Source: Straminergon stramineum (taxonomy: Eukaryota > Streptophyta > Bryopsida > Hypnales > Calliergonaceae). Taken from it: a DNA stretch of 64,000 nt. Position numbers and translations under genes: made by a program. Position 1 is the first letter of the stretch. Each line of letters opens with the position of its first letter. The DNA lies in contig OY987271.1 of the NCBI GenBank assembly GCA_963920665.1, forward strand, positions 21,951,350 to 22,015,349, in the 5' to 3' direction. The notes beneath the pieces were generated by a model, which was not told where the DNA came from, searched no databases, and saw only the letters and a list, made by a program, of their open reading frames with translations. This document shows, in pieces, positions 59,754 through 64,000 of the stretch.

Positions 59754-60581
59754 TCTTAGACATATTCCCCTAAGTGCCTTTTCAAGGTCTTTTGGGTCTT
59801 CTTAGTCCCTTCGTGATCAATTATTAAACTCTTTGAATCCCTTCAAGGTTAAGTCAGTTAGTGTTCTCTTTTCTCATGTGGTCCATAACACATATAGCTT
59901 AAGATTCTATGGAATATATTTTATATTTGAAAATAGTTAGTAAAACTTGAAATTTATCAGATCTTCAAGTTTTTGTTTCGTTTTGAACATGGTCCAAGAA
60001 ACTCCCAAAAGATAATGTCATCACATTTCAATGAAACTACTGCTTCTGCAGAGGTAGGAGCCAAGATACTGGAGCAGGCCTCGAAGCGACTCTCTGTTAC
60101 ATTACCCGATCATCTGGATTCTTCACAATCAGCTACGTTGGGATCCTTAGAACCCATAGCAGAGACAGTTCGAACACTTTCATGGGTAAGCACCGGTTCC
60201 GATGACATATGTATTAGGAATAAATCGGTCCTTTGATAGGGTAAACTCTGACAACCAGCATTGTGAGCTTCGCTTTCTTCTGCCTCCGAATAGCATAAAT
60301 ACAAGAGCTGAGCAGTGCCTGAGAAGACCACTAGCACAACGTCAACGAATTTGTTTGGCGTGAGTGACCGCACCTCCCCTGTCAATATGACGCATCAACA
60401 TGTATTCTTTCACATTTCAGCGTGTAAGTCCAACACACTGTATTTTTACTCTCCGGGTTCCTAATCATCAGTTATGAATAATACGCTCACCGAGACTTCT
60501 GCAGCTTTTCAGAAATCAATCAGCAGAATAGTTGAAACCACACGTCACAGTGCTCCATTGCCAAATTGAGGGCATCACGAT
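59754..60581. other. Region downstream of WASHC4
   Basis: From about 59,970 to 60,581 the composition is closer to genic than intergenic and open frames occur on both strands (59,973-60,236 on +, 60,110-60,385 on -) without a recognisable family. The probable explanation is the 3' untranslated region of the WASHC4 gene transcribed leftward. A separate small gene cannot be excluded. Confidence 0.4.
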
Positions 60582-63500
60582 TTAGAGGAAGAATATTCGA
60601 GCTCCTGAAAAATTGAACTCAATAAGCTCCAGCTCCATCAGATATGCGCTCACTCGTTTCACAGCCTACAATGAGGTCATTCAACAAAACCTCCACTTCT
60701 CAAACATTTTCAAAGAAAGCTCAGTGACATCGTACTTTGCATAAAAATTAAATCAAGGACTAACAGATATTCTTTCAGAATGGTCCTGTTAGTGTGAGAA
60801 CGGACCATGCTACAAACGCAACATGCCTCTTGATGTCTGCAGTTTCTGAAGGGCAGTCACCACTCAACAGGCTGAATCATTTGAAGACTCTCATGAAGAA
60901 TTTTAGAAGCAAGATACATACTGCTTGGATGAGAAGGATACCATCTGTATGTTGTGGGCGTCTTCTTCAGACACGGAAGCCAGTTTCTGACTCCAAATTT
61001 GCAACCCCATCAGACCATTTGCTATATTGTCCATGTCCAGACCTTCTTCTAAGCGTGCCTTCTCAGCTTTGTAGTGTTTCCTCAGACTATCAAACCAGTA
61101 CAGTGAATTGAAGTGCTTGTCTTGTCCCAGTACCTGAGGATTGCAACATGAACAAAATCATATGCCCTTCATTATCTGAACCAGAAAAACTACACTGCAA
61201 TGTTCCAAGGTGACAGGCTACATTGCCAGGGGATAAATAAGGCTGCCAATAAGTTGCAATAATATTGGCCAAACCGGGCGTCAACTACATAGGCATGAAC
61301 TGACAAAATACAATAGACACATTAAAACCCTCAAATAATTTGACATAGTTCAGTGACGAGTGATAAATACCTTGAGTACGTACGCAAGACCCATGACAAA
61401 ACCATCATCTGTGAAGAGAGCATCTGCTGAACTACGGGTCCGTTTAGAGAACTTTGCTTTTGCTCGTACCATGGCTTCTACAGCATTAATAATCAAAGCC
61501 GGGACAATGAACACGAACTCCTTCAAGTGAATGTTATCATCACTTCGCAAACCCTGGTCCATATCCAGAATATAAGAGGAAAGTATACGTCATTCCATCA
61601 ATCAAGAAAACCACTAAAGACTATAAACCATTTGCAGTATTTTAAACTACTTTCTTCAAAATTTCACTAAGAAACCCACCTGAGAGAAAACATTCACAAG
61701 GATGTTGAAGTAACCAGTCTCGTCAACAGACATATTCTGGCTCTCCAAGGCTGCATCGAGGAGTTTCCCAGCCCGCACTGCTTCTGGTGCCATGCCAAGG
61801 TTCCTCGAAGCCAGCTCAAAGCTCGTGTTCTTAGCTTCTTGTACATGGCTGCCAAACCCAGTAAATTCACAGCAATTGAGTTACTCTTGGTCCTCCTGAA
61901 GAATGACCCCAAACGTAGTGTCTACACAATCCGTAGTCAAACTTCAAACCCGTGTGTAATGCATCAATGCGTCACACATACATAGGAAGATAAAACTCTT
62001 ACAACAAGCTACATACTCTCTTAATGCGAGGCAATTAGAGCAGTACAATCAAACACGTGAAATTGCAGTACCATTGACTAAGAACAAGATTTCTAAAAAT
62101 CCTGAAAACAAGCATAAGTTGCTCGCACTTCCATGGCTTCAAGAATGAATGATGAGGAAGTGTGCACGATCTGCTGACGCAGATTGTAGGTCACACATCC
62201 CACTAGTGACCGGTTTAGTATAAGAAAGATGAGCCTGGCAGACATACCCAGTAGCCAAACTGCTGTAACTAAGTCCTCCAAGGCGCACCATGCGAACAAA
62301 TCCAAGTGCGTTACCAATCTCGGCAATCAACATCCGGAACTGGTCCATGTAGCTGTGCCCACTTCCATTGCTTCCCAGCTTCTTTATCTCATGATTGAGC
62401 TTCTGTGCTCTCACAACTGGATACTCTCTTCTCTCATTCCGTTGGGTTTCCTGAAACATCTCCAAAAGAAAAGTGAGAACGGCACCATCTATATGCATTT
62501 GACAAATCCAAGAAGAACAAATACATGCCGATGACTGGAAGAAGTGAGATGAAGCACCTTGGTAAACCGGTACTCTTTGACAAGTCTCGACTTGATGTGA
62601 TCATCGAAGAGGAATTGGGAAAATGATATAAATTTCTGAGCCAGGAACTGATAGGTGAAGTTCACAGTTGTACTGATTATACCAGTGCCGTGGGTACGTA
62701 TTGAGTTTGCCACATGGTTTACATTAATTGTATTGATGTGCTTTCTGTAGGTTGCACTTGATAACCTTTCTATAAACACCTGCAAGAAAACCCCAAGGAA
62801 AAGGTTCAAATTCGCACTGTAATGCAAGCATGAGGCGCACAGTACGTGTGCTAAACTAATGAGAGCAGATAATGTTCAACAATGTTTTAGTTGATGACAC
62901 GGAAACAGATCAGATACGCACTTTATTGCAGCGGATTCCACGACTGCAATTCTTATTAAATTAAGCTCACCTTTAAGACGTCCAGGCAATGGCCCTCAAG
63001 TAAACACATAACATACTAAGCCGTCGCAAATTGTCAACGTTATGCCAAAAACGTCTGAAGGGCCAAAAAGTCCGTAACGTTTAGAGACTGCCATATGAAT
63101 GGAGAAAGGAGAAATGACCTGAGTATTTAGGTTGTATGTGTAGGATGCCACAAAATTGTGGATATTCCGCATAATATCCAACACATCAACGCCTTGTTCC
63201 AATGTCTGGCATGGCAAATGAATGTCATCCAATTCCAAGCCGTACTTCTGCTCAGCCAGTTGTCGCATTTCACCGTAGGTCTGCATACAAAGAAACCAAT
63301 ATCAAATGCCACGAATGAAGGATTTTGACACTACCAAGACTTGATAAAATTTATTACTACTTCGTTGCACCATGAGACACAACCCACCTTCCAGTTATGA
63401 AGGGCCACAGCAGCATGATTGTAAAAAGCAGCATTCAGGTACACCTCCACATGAGTCTTGATATGAATGTTCTTGGTTTCCAATCGCAAGGGCTTCAATT

Positions 63501-64000
63501 GCAAAAACCATGACAGATCTCTCACTCCTGTCTGCAGCCACCATGTCCTCAGATAACATAGCCTTTCCGACACGATCAAGATTGAATGAGTAACCCTAAA
63601 ACGCTGGTGCTGATTTATGATACCATCACTCTTTTACCTACTGCAACGTAACTTTGCTCGTTCATAGGAAATCACAATGCACCAGCTGAATAGGAGTTGC
63701 ACATACAGTAAGAAATACAATTGTATGCAACTCAAGAAGGACGTTCAGTACCCTTGTTGGATTAACATTAACAGTGCCTTTCAAATGTGCGGAGTGAACG
63801 TGTAGCCGTAGATCGGTCTCAATATCACGACAGAGTGGCATGACAACTTCCTGCTAGCCAAGACAGGTTAGGTTTGTCAAAGCTGCGAAGAAAATATGAG
63901 AAAATATAGCGGTTTCATCGAGAATGGTATACCATCTGCTACAAAACGAGTTTGCAAAACCCTGAGGTCAGGAAGTTTACATTGATGATGGCATCTTCAA
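60582..64000 (-). CDS. WASHC4: WASH complex subunit 4 (SWIP), C-terminal part; gene continues beyond the right edge
   Basis: Ten exons are visible on the minus strand: 64,000-63,981 (partial), 63,850-63,752, 63,531-63,388, 63,280-63,119, 62,779-62,558, 62,450-62,248, 61,848-61,680, 61,553-61,371, 61,133-60,942 and 60,665-60,582 (TAA), with GT-AG introns and consistent phase, giving about 490 residues. Matches to WASHC4 run without gaps in order: [116 protein letters not shown] and [21 protein letters not shown]4 is a scaffold of the pentameric WASH complex, which activates Arp2/3 on endosomes. The segment after [11 protein letters not shown] is shorter than in animals. No lesion is seen, so it is probably functional. 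Confidence 0.88.

Noticed and set aside
61850..61920. An extra WASHC4 exon between 61,849 and 61,920
   Set aside because: The reading frame there meets a stop and does not connect in phase; a direct junction 62,248 to 61,848 gives a continuous protein.
1..64000. CRISPR arrays, rRNA genes, bacterial operons
   Set aside because: Introns, plant gene families and transposon types show a eukaryotic nuclear sequence; no regularly spaced direct repeats of CRISPR type were seen.

Overview
The window looks like nuclear DNA of a land plant, most likely a bryophyte (moss-like) and less likely a lycophyte. It holds three host genes with many short introns (roughly 80-400 bp), separated by very AT-rich intergenic DNA full of transposon remains. 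The plant affinity rests on a plant-type 3-ketoacyl-CoA reductase and a plant-type PX plus Rubicon-homology protein. The third gene, a WASH-complex subunit, is usually described as missing from flowering plants, which points to an early-diverging lineage. This placement is inference; no organelle or rRNA marker is present.

Layout. 1-8,050: intergenic repeats. 8,055-14,473: a MITE next to the promoter, a long GC-richer leader with an uORF, and a six-coding-exon gene for a PX / zinc-binding Rubicon-homology endosomal protein (+). 14,776-22,700: fold-back and other repeats. 22,705-24,402: an intron-containing pseudogene of ribosomal protein eL8 (RPL7A). 24,964-27,193: a decayed hAT transposase (-). 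30,107-36,927: a PIF/Harbinger element bounded by matching TIRs and TAA target duplications, carrying broken transposase (+) and SANT/trihelix (-) genes. 37,490-38,597: a solo-LTR-like block. 41,635-43,609: a complete five-exon KCR gene (-). 47,790-57,466: a decayed Ty1/copia retrotransposon (-) into which at least four DNA elements have inserted. 60,582-64,000: the C-terminal half of a WASHC4/SWIP gene (-), which runs off the right edge.

The most distinctive signal is a set of non-autonomous elements bounded by TTAA with termini like TTAACCC(C/T)TNAA, resembling piggyBac-type MITEs. At least eight bounded elements are visible. One (50,538-52,529) sits inside the copia reverse transcriptase: removing it with one TTAA restores the reading frame, which confirms its ends and target duplication from the sequence alone. 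A CACTA-like element (48,559-49,653) is validated in the same way in the RNase H region, and a 249-bp hAT MITE has a perfect 8-bp duplication.

Functionally, the PX/Rubicon-like protein and WASHC4 both suggest endosomal trafficking, and KCR acts in very-long-chain fatty acid elongation in the ER. The genes are too far apart to be co-regulated as a unit.
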